Shown in pieces: positions 1 through 9,345 of a DNA stretch of 64,000 nucleotides; positions within the stretch are counted from its first letter, which is position 1, and every line of letters begins with the position of its first letter. The DNA is from Iris pallida (taxonomy: Eukaryota > Streptophyta > Magnoliopsida > Asparagales > Iridaceae): contig JANAVB010015628.1 in the NCBI GenBank assembly GCA_029216955.1, positions 1 to 64,000 on the forward strand, read 5' to 3'. The notes under the pieces were generated by a model. That model was not told the origin of the DNA. It saw only the letters and a list, made by a program, of their open reading frames with translations, and made no database searches. Position numbers and translations under genes: made by a program.

Positions 1-713
1 CTGCTGATTGATTATTCACTCATATTCTCATGGTCCATTGCCACTTTTTCTTTCTTTCAATCTCCCCCTCCTAATTAAAGTAAAATCATAGCTCTCTTTG
101 TTGTTGTTACCGAGGGCTACAAACAGCAGAGGGAGCTCTTGGAATCTCGACGTTGTCAACGGCTACTCCAAGATGTGCCAATGCCCCCACAATTCACATT
201 GGTTCACGAGAGAGCAGAGGAAAAAGCATGAGAGGGGGAGAGAGAGGGAAAGGATTCGGCGTGCAGAGAGCAGTCCTCGTCCACCAACCTCGTGATGGCT
301 GCTGCACTGCTCGCTGCTGCATCGACCTCTCCCACGCATAGACGTGACAGAAGCTCCAAAAGGAGCAGACACTAGCAGAGAGAAAAGAAAGGGGGGGGGG
401 GGGGGGGGGGGGGGGGGGATTCTCTTTCTTTCTAAAACTTTTTACGTTCCTTTCAAGACTTGTGCTGTTCCTCTCTCCTCCCGGTCGGCCATGGCCATTT
501 CTCTCTGCCTCGCTGCTGTTTTGTTTAAATGTCCTTGGGGTTGGTCAAGAGATCTCTTTGTTGACATTAATACAAAAAGATTAGGGGCATCATAATTTCC
601 TAAAAGATAATAATGAATGAAATTAGTCAAGGTTTCTCATCATTGCTTTGTATAAAGTAGAGCGAATTCTTTTTTGCTGTTTCTGCTCATCTCTTGAAAA
701 GCAACTTTCATAG
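1..713. other. Unassigned left flank
   Basis: No gene is recognised. Short open frames lie on both strands but show no domain and no consistent splice signals. The stretch is purine-rich on one side (GA-rich near 230-260 and 370-390), then CT-rich, and ends at the 5-bp target site AGAAC (714-718) of the copia element that follows. It could be host 5'-leader sequence or old repeat. Confidence 0.5.
390..418. repeat. G29 homopolymer
   Basis: An uninterrupted run of about 29 G residues sits directly after a purine tract (GAGAGAAAAGAAAG). Such a run could fold as a G-quadruplex or triplex. Its exact length is also the kind of value that sequencing or assembly gets wrong. Confidence 0.9.
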
Positions 714-718
714 AGAAC

Positions 719-1518
719 TGTTGGAGTGGGTGGGGTTCCCAACCTATGTGGAGAAGACCCCAGAGTGCGACGAGCGCCGTCCGATATCGGAGAAGCTCGG
801 GAAGTAGGCGACGGAGTTGCTGCTGTTGCTGCTGGAGCTGCTGGAAGCAGGGGATCCGAGTTCGGGCCGAACTCGGTCCCATGGCGAGTTCGGGCCGAAC
901 TCGGTCTGGCCGTTCCAGGGTTTGGCCAGTAGGTGCTGGTTGCCCCACACAGAGTTCTGGCCGAACTCTGTGTCGTCGGGGGCTGAAGCGATTTTTTGGA
1001 TGAGTTTTCATCATTGGATCTAATCCAACGGTCCAGGTTGGTTGCGGGATTAGGGAGATATATTGAGTTTTCTCAACCCTAATTCATTATCGTATTATCG
1101 CATTGGACAACACAAGTTTGAGAGAGAAGGAGGCAAGAGTGCCATTGCAACTTCGGAGAAGAAGACGGAGGATCGAAGGTCGTTTTCGAAGGAGATCGTG
1201 TTTCGGGTAATCTCTACTCGTCGTTCTCGTTCTTCGTAGCCTTGTGATCATTGTTCTTGTCTCTGAGTGTTGTGGGGATCCGATTTGGATCGGGAGGAGT
1301 TTGTAGAGGGTGTAATTCTTCTATTCCATTAGTGGAGGCTTCTCAGGGTTGGACTCCGATCGTCCCGTGGTTTTTTCCGCAAGGGTTTCCACGTCAAAAA
1401 TTCTCTGTGTCTGCGTGATTGTTGTGTGTGCTTGTTTTTGGGTTCGTGCGTTGTTTGCTCGGTCCTCTCGCAGGTACTCTCCGGTTTGGGGAAATGTTTC
1501 CGCGCTTCTTTCCCAACA
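719..1518 (+). repeat. Copia-1 5' LTR
   Basis: An 800-bp LTR that starts TGTTGG and ends CCCAACA. Three GAACTCGG-type palindromes lie at 856-972, a TATATT-like TATA element is at about 1057-1065, and a T-rich, G+T-rich 3' part follows. The copy at 5629-6429 has the same order. Confidence 0.95.
856..972. promoter_or_regulatory. Palindrome cluster in Copia-1 U3
   Basis: Two near-perfect palindromes with arms CCGAGTTCGG / CCGAACTCGG occupy 856-876 and 885-904. A third variant (CAGAGTTCTGG / CCGAACTCTG) occupies about 948-972. They lie roughly 85-200 bp upstream of the TATA-like sequence near 1060 and recur in the 3' LTR (about 5766-5882). The position suggests upstream promoter elements. Which protein binds is unknown. 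Confidence 0.6.
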
Positions 1519-1521
1519 GAG

Positions 1522-1533
1522 TGGTATCAGAGC
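1522..1533 (+). other. Copia-1 primer-binding site
   Basis: TGGTATCAGAGC lies 3 bp after the end of the 5' LTR. It complements the 3' end of plant initiator tRNA-Met, the usual primer of copia elements. Confidence 0.9.
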
Positions 1534-1582
1534 TTTGGGTTCAAAGGGTGTCAGGAGTTGACAGAGGAACCAGAGAGGAGAG

Positions 1583-2056
1583 ATGGACGCGAAGCCGGTG
1601 CGCATGGTGAACCTTAATGGCACAAACTATCATTATTGGCGGAGCAAGATGAAGGATTTGCTATTTGTCAAGAAGCTGCATCTACCTGTGTTTGCATCCG
1701 AGAGGCCCAGTGATAAATCCGAGGAGGACTGGAAGTTCGAGCACATACAGGTGTGTGGGTACATACGGCAGTTTGTTGATGAGAACGTGTACAACCACGT
1801 TGCCAATATTGAGCACGCGAAGACGTTGTGGGATAAGCTGGAATCCTTGTATGCGAAGAAGACCGGGGTAAACAAGTTGTTCCTGATCCGAACGATGATG
1901 GGTCTGCGGTACAAGGATGGGGCGTCTATTACGGATCACTTGAGTGATTTCCAGGGCGTGGTTGATCAGCTATCTTCTATGGGAGTCAAGTTCGACGACG
2001 AAGTTCAGGGACTGTGGCTGCTGTGTACCTTGCCAGACTCGTGGGAGACCGTATGA
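1583..2056 (+). CDS. Copia-1 Gag, N-terminal part (cut by an in-frame TGA)
   Basis: 157 codons from ATG 1583 to TGA 2054-2056. The product is the capsid-forming Gag region of a copia element. It has the family's N-terminal LNGTNYHYW motif (residues about 10-18) and the later TLWDKLESLY and LLCTLPDSWE signatures of the UBN2/retrotran_gag family. The TGA is in the same frame as the downstream pol frame, which resumes six bases later without a shift, so gag and pol were one frame. A single C-to-T change in an Arg codon would explain the stop (inference). Read-through is possible but no specific signal is visible. Confidence 0.9.
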   Translation: MDAKPVRMVNLNGTNYHYWRSKMKDLLFVKKLHLPVFASERPSDKSEEDWKFEHIQVCGYIRQFVDENVYNHVANIEHAKTLWDKLESLYAKKTGVNKLFLIRTMMGLRYKDGASITDHLSDFQGVVDQLSSMGVKFDDEVQGLWLLCTLPDSWETV

Positions 2057-2062
2057 GTATCT

Positions 2063-5000
2063 ATGATCGCTTCTGCTCCAGAGGGCGTGGTCAGTCTGGA
2101 GTTTGCCAAGAGCGGGGTGTTGAATGAAAAGATGCGGAGACGTTCTCAGGGCACTTCATCCACATCCCACCACTCAGAGGCACTTGTTTCAGAGAGCCGC
2201 GGAAGGGGCAAAAGCAGGGGTCCAGGTGGTGGCAGAGACAAGAGCAGGGGGAAGTCCAAGGGTCGGTACGAGGACTCAGAGTGTTATCATTGCGGTAAGA
2301 AGGGCCATATCAAGCGGAATTGTTTCGCTTGGAAGAAGGAGAAGAAGGGCGACAAGGAGAAGCAAGAAGAGAACACTACAGCGGCGGCCTCGGTACATGG
2401 AGGCGATGTGATCGTCGTAGGTGATGAGGTCATTACTAACCTCGCCTGCGATGACAATTCTTGGCTGGTGGACTCAGGGGCTTCAGCACATGTATCTCAC
2501 AATAGGGCACTGTTTGCCACTTACACGACAGGCGACTGTGGCGTGTTGAAGATGGGCAACGGAGATGTGTCGAAGGCGGTTGCCATTGGAGATGTGCATT
2601 TGAGAACGAAGATGGGTGCGGTTCTTGTTCTCAAGGATGTTCGTCATGTCCCTGATATCCGTTTCAACCTGGTGTCGGTTGGAAGGTTGGATGACGAGGG
2701 ATTCTTCAGTCTCTTCGGGAATAGTCAGTGGAAGCTTTCCAGAGGTTCGATGGTGATTGCCAGAGGAAGCAAGAAGTCCGGTCTCTACTATATGGAGGGG
2801 AGCACAGAGGGGGCACAGGAGGTGAACGCCGTCAGTGACGCGTCTACCGAGTTGTGGCACAGGCGGCTCGGCCATATCAGCGAGAAGGGGATGAGCTACT
2901 TGGTGAACAGGAAAGTGATTCCGGGGCTCAAGTCTACAAAGTTGGAGAAATGCACGTACTGTTTGGCTGGGAAGCAAAGTAGGGTGTCTTTCCAGAGTCA
3001 CCCAAGTTCGAGGAAGCCGGCGTTGCTCAAGTTGATTCACTCGGATGTCTGCGGTCCTATGAAGGTAAAATCTCTTGGTGGTGCTTCTTACTTTGTGACT
3101 TTCATTGATGACTGTTCCAGGAAGGTTTGGGTCTATGCCTTAAAGACCAAGGATCAGGTGCTGCCTACTTTCAAGGAGTTTCAGGCCTCCGTTGAAAGGG
3201 AGACGGGCAAGAAGTTGTTGTGTGTTCGGTCCGACAATGGCGGCGAATACATCGGTCCCTTTGATGCGTATTGCAGAGAGCAAGGGATACGACACCAGAA
3301 GACTCCGCCAAAGACACCTCAGCTCAATGGTGTAGCGGAGCGCATGAACATGACACTGATGGAGAGGGTGCGGTGTTTGCTGTCAGAAGCAAATTTGCCG
3401 GGCAGTTATTGGGGTGAGGCTCTTCTCACAGCTGCTTATATTATTAATTTGTCTCCTAGTGCTCCTTTGCAGGATGATGTGCCTGACAAAGTATGGTACG
3501 GCAAAGAGCCGTCATACAATCACCTGCGGGCGTTTGGTTGTAAAGCCTTCGTGCATGTACCGAAGGACGAGAGGACCAAACTTGAGCCGAAGACGAGGCG
3601 ATGCGTCTTTGTCGGCTACGGTCGGGATGAGTTTGGCTATAGACTCTACGACCCAGTGGAAGAAAAGCTCTACAGAAGCAGGGACGTGGTGTTCGTCGAG
3701 GATCAGACCATGACCAACACTCAGGATTCCGAGACGCCTTCTGAGGCTGAGGAATTGCCTGAGTTAGAGTCATTTCGCTTCGAGCAGTTTCCAGAGGACA
3801 TCGCGGAGGATCCAGTTATGGGGGAGCCGGTACATGGAGTTGCTCCCAACCTTGATCATCAGCCTGCTGATGGTGGTCAGGGTGTCCCTCAGGAGGATGA
3901 GCATGCCGGAGAGGTAGTTCCTGAAGGGGAGGAGGCTGTCGGTATACAGCCAGCACCAGTGGCTCCACTGAGAAGGAGCAACAGGGATCGTCGACCATCT
4001 ACGAGATACTCGCCGGATGAGTATGTGCTACTGACTGACGGGGGAGAGCCCGAAAGTTTCGCAGAGGCTATGGAAGACGAACACAGGCAGGAGTGGATGG
4101 TGGCTATGCAGGAGGAGATGAGTTCCTTGCACACCAATTCTACTTATGATCTGGTGCGGTTGCCAAAGGGCAAGAAGGCTTTGAAGAATCGATGGATGTT
4201 CAGAGTGAAGCAGACGGATGATGCTACTCGCCCTCGATACAAAGCGAGACTGGTAGTCAAGGGCTACGGTCAGCGGAAAGGCGTGGATTATGATGAAATC
4301 TTTTCGCCTGTCGTCAAGCATTCGTCTATTCGGGTGGTGCTAGCATTAGCAGCCAGTTTTGACTTGGAGGTCGAGCAGATGGATGTGAAGACGGCGTTCC
4401 TCCACGGTGATCTTGAGGAGGAGTTGTACATGGAGCAGCCGGAGGGATTCTGTGAGAAGGGCAAGTCACACTTGGTCTGCCGGTTGAGGAAGAGCTTGTA
4501 TGGTCTGAAGCAGGCTCCGAGGCAGTGGTACAGAAAGTTCGAGTCGTTTATGGGGGAGCATGGTTATGCACGGACGACGTCGGACCATTGTGCATTTGTG
4601 AGATATTTTGCCGATGATGATTTTATCATCTTATTGCTCTATGTTGATGATATGCTATTAGTGGGTCGGAATGCCACTAGGATAGCGGAGTTGAAGTGCC
4701 AACTGGGCGCGGCCTTCTCTATGAAGGATTTGGGCGCAGCGAAGACTATTCTTGGGATGGAGATCAGCCGAGAGAGAGAGTCCAAGCTGCTACACTTGTC
4801 CCAAAAGAAGTACATTCACCGGGTACTTCAGCATTTCGGGATGGACGGGTCGAAGAAAGTGAGTTCCCCCCTCGCGGCTCACTTTAAGTTCACTGAGGAG
4901 CAGTGTCCATCTACCGAGGACGAAAAGGAAGATATGGAGCGGGTTCCATATGCTTCAGCTGTGGGAAGCCTTATGTATGCCATGGTGTGTACGAGGCCAG

Positions 5001-5611
5001 ATATTGCTCATGCAGTTGGTACGGTTAGCAGGTATCTTTCGAATCCTGGAAGGGTACACTGGAGTGCGGTCAAGTGGATTCTACGATATCTTCAGGGCAC
5101 TGCTGGTTGGAGACTTTTCTTTGGTGGTGACGAGCCGAAGCTGGTTGGGTATACCGATGCTGATATGGCTGGAGATGTAGACACGAGGCGATCGACTTCG
5201 GGCTACGTGATGATGTTTGCGGGAGGAGCAGTATCGTGGCAGTCGCGATTGCAGAAGTGTGTTGCCTTGTCGACGACAGAGGCAGAGTACATTACGGCGA
5301 CGGAGGCTTGCAAGGAGCTGTTGTGGATGAAGAAGCTGTTGCAGGAAATGGGACTGAAGCAAGAGCAGTATACTTTGCTTTGCGACAGTCAGAGTGCTAT
5401 CCATCTTGTGAAGAATCAGACGTTTCATAGCCGGTCCAAGCACATCGAGACCCGGTATCATTGGATACGGGATGTGGTTGAGAAGAAGGACGCGGAGCTT
5501 GAGAAGGTGCATACAGATGACAACGGAGCTGATATGTTCACGAAGATTCTACCAAGAGGGAAGTTTGAGTACTGCAGGCAGGTCGTCGGGATGACGACGT
5601 CCTCCCCATAG
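2063..5611 (+). CDS. Copia-1 Gag C-terminus and Pol polyprotein (PR-IN-RT-RH)
   Basis: 1182 codons in copia order. A CCHC zinc knuckle (CX2CX4HX4C) spans residues about 74-87. The aspartic protease has WLVDSGAS at about 134-141. The integrase has an HHCC zinc-binding part (WHRRLGH, CTYC; about 265-300) and catalytic D328, D391 and E426. RT has QMDVKTAFLHGDL near 771 and the active site YVDDMLLVG near 860. RNase H follows with GYTDAD, a TEAEY motif, CDSQSAI and SKHIETRYHWIRD. The listed ATG is only the first Met after the upstream TGA; translation would normally start at 1583. Apart from that nonsense codon the frame is intact over 3.5 kb, so this copy could be mobilised in trans or was only recently disabled. 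Confidence 0.95.
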   Translation: MIASAPEGVVSLEFAKSGVLNEKMRRRSQGTSSTSHHSEALVSESRGRGKSRGPGGGRDKSRGKSKGRYEDSECYHCGKKGHIKRNCFAWKKEKKGDKEKQEENTTAAASVHGGDVIVVGDEVITNLACDDNSWLVDSGASAHVSHNRALFATYTTGDCGVLKMGNGDVSKAVAIGDVHLRTKMGAVLVLKDVRHVPDIRFNLVSVGRLDDEGFFSLFGNSQWKLSRGSMVIARGSKKSGLYYMEGSTEGAQEVNAVSDASTELWHRRLGHISEKGMSYLVNRKVIPGLKSTKLEKCTYCLAGKQSRVSFQSHPSSRKPALLKLIHSDVCGPMKVKSLGGASYFVTFIDDCSRKVWVYALKTKDQVLPTFKEFQASVERETGKKLLCVRSDNGGEYIGPFDAYCREQGIRHQKTPPKTPQLNGVAERMNMTLMERVRCLLSEANLPGSYWGEALLTAAYIINLSPSAPLQDDVPDKVWYGKEPSYNHLRAFGCKAFVHVPKDERTKLEPKTRRCVFVGYGRDEFGYRLYDPVEEKLYRSRDVVFVEDQTMTNTQDSETPSEAEELPELESFRFEQFPEDIAEDPVMGEPVHGVAPNLDHQPADGGQGVPQEDEHAGEVVPEGEEAVGIQPAPVAPLRRSNRDRRPSTRYSPDEYVLLTDGGEPESFAEAMEDEHRQEWMVAMQEEMSSLHTNSTYDLVRLPKGKKALKNRWMFRVKQTDDATRPRYKARLVVKGYGQRKGVDYDEIFSPVVKHSSIRVVLALAASFDLEVEQMDVKTAFLHGDLEEELYMEQPEGFCEKGKSHLVCRLRKSLYGLKQAPRQWYRKFESFMGEHGYARTTSDHCAFVRYFADDDFIILLLYVDDMLLVGRNATRIAELKCQLGAAFSMKDLGAAKTILGMEISRERESKLLHLSQKKYIHRVLQHFGMDGSKKVSSPLAAHFKFTEEQCPSTEDEKEDMERVPYASAVGSLMYAMVCTRPDIAHAVGTVSRYLSNPGRVHWSAVKWILRYLQGTAGWRLFFGGDEPKLVGYTDADMAGDVDTRRSTSGYVMMFAGGAVSWQSRLQKCVALSTTEAEYITATEACKELLWMKKLLQEMGLKQEQYTLLCDSQSAIHLVKNQTFHSRSKHIETRYHWIRDVVEKKDAELEKVHTDDNGADMFTKILPRGKFEYCRQVVGMTTSSP

Positions 5612-5616
5612 TTGTG

Positions 5617-5628
5617 AAGGGGGAGATT
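5617..5628 (+). other. Copia-1 polypurine tract
   Basis: AAGGGGGAGATT lies immediately before the TGTTGG start of the 3' LTR, the expected plus-strand priming site. Confidence 0.85.
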
Positions 5629-6429
5629 TGTTGGAGTGGGTGGGGTTCCCAACCTATGTGGAGAAGACCCCGGAGTGCGACGAGCGCCGTCCGATATCGG
5701 AGAAGCTCGGGAAGTAGGCGACGGAGTTGCTGCTGTTGCTGTTGGAGCTGCTGGAAGCAGGGGATCCGAGTTCGGGCCGAACTCGGTCCCATGGCGAGTT
5801 CGGGCCGAACTCGGTCTGGCCGTTCCAGGGTTTGGCCAGTAGGTGCTGGTTGCCCCACACAGAGTTCTGGCCGAACTCTGTGTCGTCGGGGGCTGAAGCG
5901 ATTTTTTTGGATGAGTTTTCATCATTGGATCTAATCCAACGGTCCAGGTTGGTTGCGGGATTAGGGAGATATATTGAGTTTTCTCAACCCTAATTCATTA
6001 TCGTATTATCGCATTGGACAACACAAGTTTGAGAGAGAAGGAGGCAAGAGTGCCATTGCAACTTCGGAGAAGAAGACAGAGATCGAAGGTCGTTTTCGAA
6101 GGAGATCGTGTTTCGGGTAATCTCTACTCGTCGTTCTCGTTCTTCGTAGCCTTGTGATCATTGTTCTTGTCTCTGAGTGTTGTGGGGATCCGATTTGGAT
6201 CGGGAGGAGTTTGTAGAGGGTTGTAATTCTTCTATTCCATTAGTGGAGGCTTCTTAGGGTTGGACTCCGATCGTCCCGTGGTTTTTCCCGCAAGGGTTTC
6301 CACGTCAAAAATTCTCTGTGTCTGCGTGATTGTTGTGTGTGCTTGTTTTTGGGTTCGTGCGTTGTTTGCTCGGTCCTCTCGCAGGTACTCTCCGGTTTGG
6401 GGAAAGGTTTCCGCGTTTCTTTCCCAACA
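5629..6429 (+). repeat. Copia-1 3' LTR
   Basis: An 801-bp LTR near-identical to the 5' LTR. It keeps the palindrome cluster (about 5766-5882). Most differences are transitions, plus single-base T and G indels. It is followed by AGAAC (6430-6434), the second copy of the target duplication. Confidence 0.95.
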
Positions 6430-6434
6430 AGAAC

Positions 6435-6727
6435 AACTCAATCACATTTAAAAAAAAAACCAATTCAAATCGGGACAATTTAATTTTGACATCAGATGGA
6501 CTTGTCCTAAAATTTGAAGCAACTTTTCAGGTTTTTTAAATCAATTTTTTGTTACCAACAGTTTTTAAATTCGTTTATATGAAAAATAAACATAAACAGT
6601 TATGGTAAGCAAACCCAAATCCAGTCTACAGTCTTAGTATTTCTGCTCATCTTCAAAAAGCATAGCAAAAAGCACAAATAACTTCTAAACTTCTTCTTGC
6701 TTACAAACCTACTAAATGAATGAAGTA

Positions 6728-6730
<3 letters not shown>
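6435..6730. other. AT-rich flank, nothing recognised
   Basis: About 300 bp of AT-rich sequence between Copia-1 and the first (TA)n tract. No gene, RNA or repeat structure is seen. Confidence 0.6.
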
Positions 6731-6822
<92 letters not shown>

Positions 6823-6930
6823 GCAAATGACCTCTAGCCTAGTGGTTAAGAGAGATGCATGCGGCCCAAGTGGTCGGGAGTTCGAGCCCCAGTGGAGGCG
6901 AGTTCGCAACAATTACGCATTGCTTCAAAA

Positions 6931-6972
<42 letters not shown>

Positions 6973-6974
6973 AA

Positions 6975-7026
<52 letters not shown>

Positions 7027-7028
7027 TT

Positions 7029-7111
<83 letters not shown>
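6731..7111. repeat. Composite (TA)n microsatellite block
   Basis: (TA)n tracts at about 6731-6818, 6941-6966, 6981-7021 and 7035-7111 are separated by a SINE-like unit (6819-6938) and by two mirror-image insets (AAAACAAAAACAAA and TTTGTTTTTGTTTT). The insets make the block partly self-complementary. The reading frames across it are pure Tyr-Ile repeats and are not coding. Confidence 0.95.
6819..6938 (+). mobile_element. tRNA-derived SINE copy 1
   Basis: A roughly 105-bp unit with RNA polymerase III-like internal promoter boxes. Box A-like TAGCCTAGTGGTTAAG is at about 6837-6852 and box B-like AGTTCGAGCCC at about 6879-6889. It ends in an A13 tail. The same unit occurs twice more on the minus strand (7573-7678 and 20952-21056). 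All three copies sit against (TA)n. It does not fold as a complete functional tRNA. Confidence 0.7.
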
Positions 7112-7115
<4 letters not shown>

Positions 7116-7428
7116 GCGGATCAAAAGTCCCCCTTAGAAAACCCTCTAAAAAACTCCCTCACTCTAATCCGTAATTTAATATTAATGTTAATGTTAATAT
7201 TAATGTTAATATTAACATTAAATACTAAAATTAACATTAAACTTAACATTAAAATTAATATTAGCATTAACATTAACATTAATATTAACATTAACATTAG
7301 TATAAAAAAATAAAATAAAAATTAATATTAACATTAACATTAATATTAACATTAATATTAACATTAATATTACGAATTAGAGTGAGGGGTTTTTAGGGGG
7401 TTTTGTAAGGGGGGCTTTTGATTCGCTC

Positions 7429-7434
<6 letters not shown>
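7112..7434. mobile_element. MITE with about 60-bp terminal inverted repeats
   Basis: The left end carries AGCGGATCAAAAGTCCCCC and continues with a TCCCTCACTCTAAT block. The right end is its inverse (ATTAGAGTGAGGG, then GGGGCTTTTGATTCGCTCCC). Between them, about 7175-7370 is a quasi-palindromic run of TTAATATTAAC / GTTAATATTAA units. There is no coding capacity. It lies inside (TA)n on both sides, so a TA target duplication cannot be told from the microsatellite. Confidence 0.75.
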
Positions 7435-7504
<70 letters not shown>

Positions 7505-7572
7505 AGCGGATCAAAAGCCCCCCTAGAAAGCCCCCCAAAAGCCCCCCTATATATATATATATATATATATAT
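7435..7572. repeat. (TA)n tract holding a loose MITE end
   Basis: (TA)n at 7435-7500 is followed by 7500-7549, which repeats the terminal GGGAGCGGATCAAAAGCCCC of the neighbouring MITE plus two further CCCCCC blocks. More (TA)n follows. The loose end may be the remnant of a second copy after internal deletion. Confidence 0.7.
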
Positions 7573-7674
7573 ATTGAAAGAAGGTAATTGTGGCGAACGC
7601 TCCCACCGGGAATCGATCTCCTGACCACTCGGGCCGCATGCATATCTCTCTTAACCACTAGGCCAGAGATCATT

Positions 7675-7678
<4 letters not shown>
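7573..7678 (-). mobile_element. tRNA-derived SINE copy 2
   Basis: Inverse orientation of the unit at 6819. Reading the minus strand, the box A-like GGCCTAGTGGTTAAGAG and the box B-like GATCGATTCCC are kept, followed by a CACAATTACC tail region. Both flanks are (TA)n. It has diverged moderately from copy 1 in the stretch between the boxes. Confidence 0.7.
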
Positions 7679-7756
<78 letters not shown>

Positions 7757-7758
<2 letters not shown>

Positions 7759-8647
7759 AGCTTCTTCTACGGGAACAACTTATGGGACAAACTTACGGGA
7801 TGAGAAAATACACGTATGATTCTCTTCTAAATCTCTTTCACTTAAAAAAAGTTTAAATATCTCATTTGTAAAACAAACCAATTTTTATCTTAAAGATAAA
7901 TCTGTCCATTTTTTAAATAGTGAGAGATTTATTTATCTATGTTAAAAAATAGAGATAGATAAGTTAATTTTATATATTTGTAAAATAGAGATGAAATTTT
8001 TTTAAAATATATATTTAAAAATTATATTTAAAAATATTAATTTAATGTTAATCTTAATATTAATATTAATTTTAATACTATTTCAAATGTTAATTTTTGG
8101 TGTTAATATTATTGTTGATATTAAATTTAATTTTAACATTAACATTAAAAATCAAATATTAAAATTAAAATTAAAACTAAATCTAAAATTAAGATTAAAT
8201 TAAAATAAAATAAATATTTAAATTTAAATTAAATTTAATATTAACATTAACATTAAGATTAACTTTAATATTGAAATTAAAATTAATGTTAAAATTAAAA
8301 ATTAATATCAACATTAATATTAAGAAGATTATAATTAATATTTAAATATTTTTTTTAAGGTATATTTATTTCTAAAGATAGATTATTTTTTAAAAAATCT
8401 CTCTAATTTAAAAATGAAATAATTTATCTGCCTCTATTTTAAAAATAAATTAATCGCTCATTGTTTAAAAATAAATAGATAGATAAGCTTTATTTTTTTA
8501 AGATAGAGATATGTTTATTTTTAAAAGGAGAGATATAAATTTTTAAAGAGAAAAAAATTCAGAAGAGAAACATACGTATATTTCGGCCACATATTTTGAG
8601 TTTTGTTTCTTTCCTTAAGAAAATGATCTATCCCATAAACTTACCCC

Positions 8648-8648
<1 letters not shown>
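7757..8648. mobile_element. AT-rich foldback-type element
   Basis: The two ends are imperfect inverted copies. TACGGGA...ACTTATGGGAC followed by ACGTATGATTCTCTTCT at the left matches the inverse of AGAAGAGAAACATACGT...ATCCCATAAACTTACCCCGTA at the right. More distant internal segments (GATAGATAAG-type blocks) also pair. The interior is TTAAT/ATTAA-rich. No coding capacity is seen, and (TA)n lies on both sides. The ends are approximate. Confidence 0.55.

Positions 8649-8734
<86 letters not shown>
8649..8734. repeat. (TA)n microsatellite at left edge of the MULE
   Basis: An uninterrupted TA run that ends exactly where the MULE's GGGAAAATTTATGAAATG terminus starts. Together with the TA run at 20879 it suggests insertion into a TA microsatellite. 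Confidence 0.9.
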
Positions 8735-8737
<3 letters not shown>

Positions 8738-8826
8738 AAAATTTATGAAATGCCCAAAAATTTAAAAAGTTTTATGAAAAATCCACCCCAAAAGAAAATT
8801 TCATCGCGTGCCCAGCATTATCTAAA

Positions 8827-8838
8827 ATATATATAAAA
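8827..8838 (+). promoter_or_regulatory. Candidate TATA box of the Ulp1-like gene
   Basis: ATATATATAAAAGG lies about 280 bp before the first candidate ATG (9110), inside the left terminal region of the MULE. It is the best TATA match in that interval. The transcription start is not visible. Confidence 0.4.
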
Positions 8839-9109
8839 GGGGACGGTATGACCTTTTTGCCCTTCTAATTTATTAAGAATAACCACAAACCCAGTAACTC
8901 TTCAGAAAAATGGTTCGATTCCAGAAGAGGGAGAATTACATACAAACCCACCAGCTCTTCAAAAAAATATTTCGTTCGCTCCCTCTTCTTCCATACTCTG
9001 TTCGCTTTCGATTTTAGGTCATCTCCTCCAAAAATCTTAGAAAATTCCTACAAGAAAGCGCCAGCGAATCTCCATTCGCAAGTTTCACACAATATCGCAA
9101 TCATCATCA

Positions 9110-9325
9110 ATGGATGTAGACCGAGTTAGAGAAGACGGAGAACAAGTAGATGTTGGAAAACAAAAGAAACAAAGGGTGAAAGTTAAGAGGGTTGCTCGTA
9201 AACGAAACATCACAAAAGAAAAAGAAGTACAAGAAGAAGTAGAAGAACAAGAACACGGAGAACAACAACAACAAGAAGTAGTAAGAGGAGAAGAAGAAGA
9301 TCAAGAAGAAGGGAAAAAAAAAGGG
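9110..9325 (+). CDS. Ulp1-like gene exon 1 (candidate)
   Basis: The ATG at 9110 opens 72 codons rich in Lys, Arg, Glu and Gln, with a basic KVKRVARKRN stretch (possible nuclear localisation signal) followed by an acidic, Gln-rich tail. A GTAAAA donor follows at 9326. No domain is present. It is the only coding-like stretch between the MULE end and exon 2, and satellite starts about 20 bp after the donor. Confidence 0.5.
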
Positions 9326-9345
9326 GTAAAACTTTGAGTCCTGTT

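Larger units (their letters stand above)
719..6429 (+). mobile_element. Copia-1: Ty1/copia LTR retrotransposon, Tork/Tnt1-like, nearly intact
   Basis: Complete element bounded by direct LTRs (719-1518 and 5629-6429), each starting TGTTGG and ending CCAACA. The 5-bp target duplication AGAAC is at 714-718 and 6430-6434. A primer-binding site matching the 3' end of initiator tRNA-Met follows the 5' LTR, and a polypurine tract precedes the 3' LTR. The inside encodes Gag, protease, integrase, RT and RNase H in copia order in one frame. Comparing the LTRs by eye gives about 7 substitutions and 3 single-base indels in 800 bp, so the insertion is recent. The only coding lesion seen is one in-frame TGA. 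Lineage is inferred from the single Gag-Pol frame and the Gag and RNase H motif style. Confidence 0.95.

Noticed and set aside
2483..5512. Long antisense open frames opposite Copia-1 pol
   Set aside because: Shadows of the conserved pol frame; no domain and no independent signals.
6819..6938. A functional tRNA gene
   Set aside because: Box A and box B are present but the stems do not form a full cloverleaf, and there are three copies with tails, so it is a SINE.
6712..7856. Several open frames rich in alternating Tyr and Ile
   Set aside because: Pure (TA)n translation without coding character.
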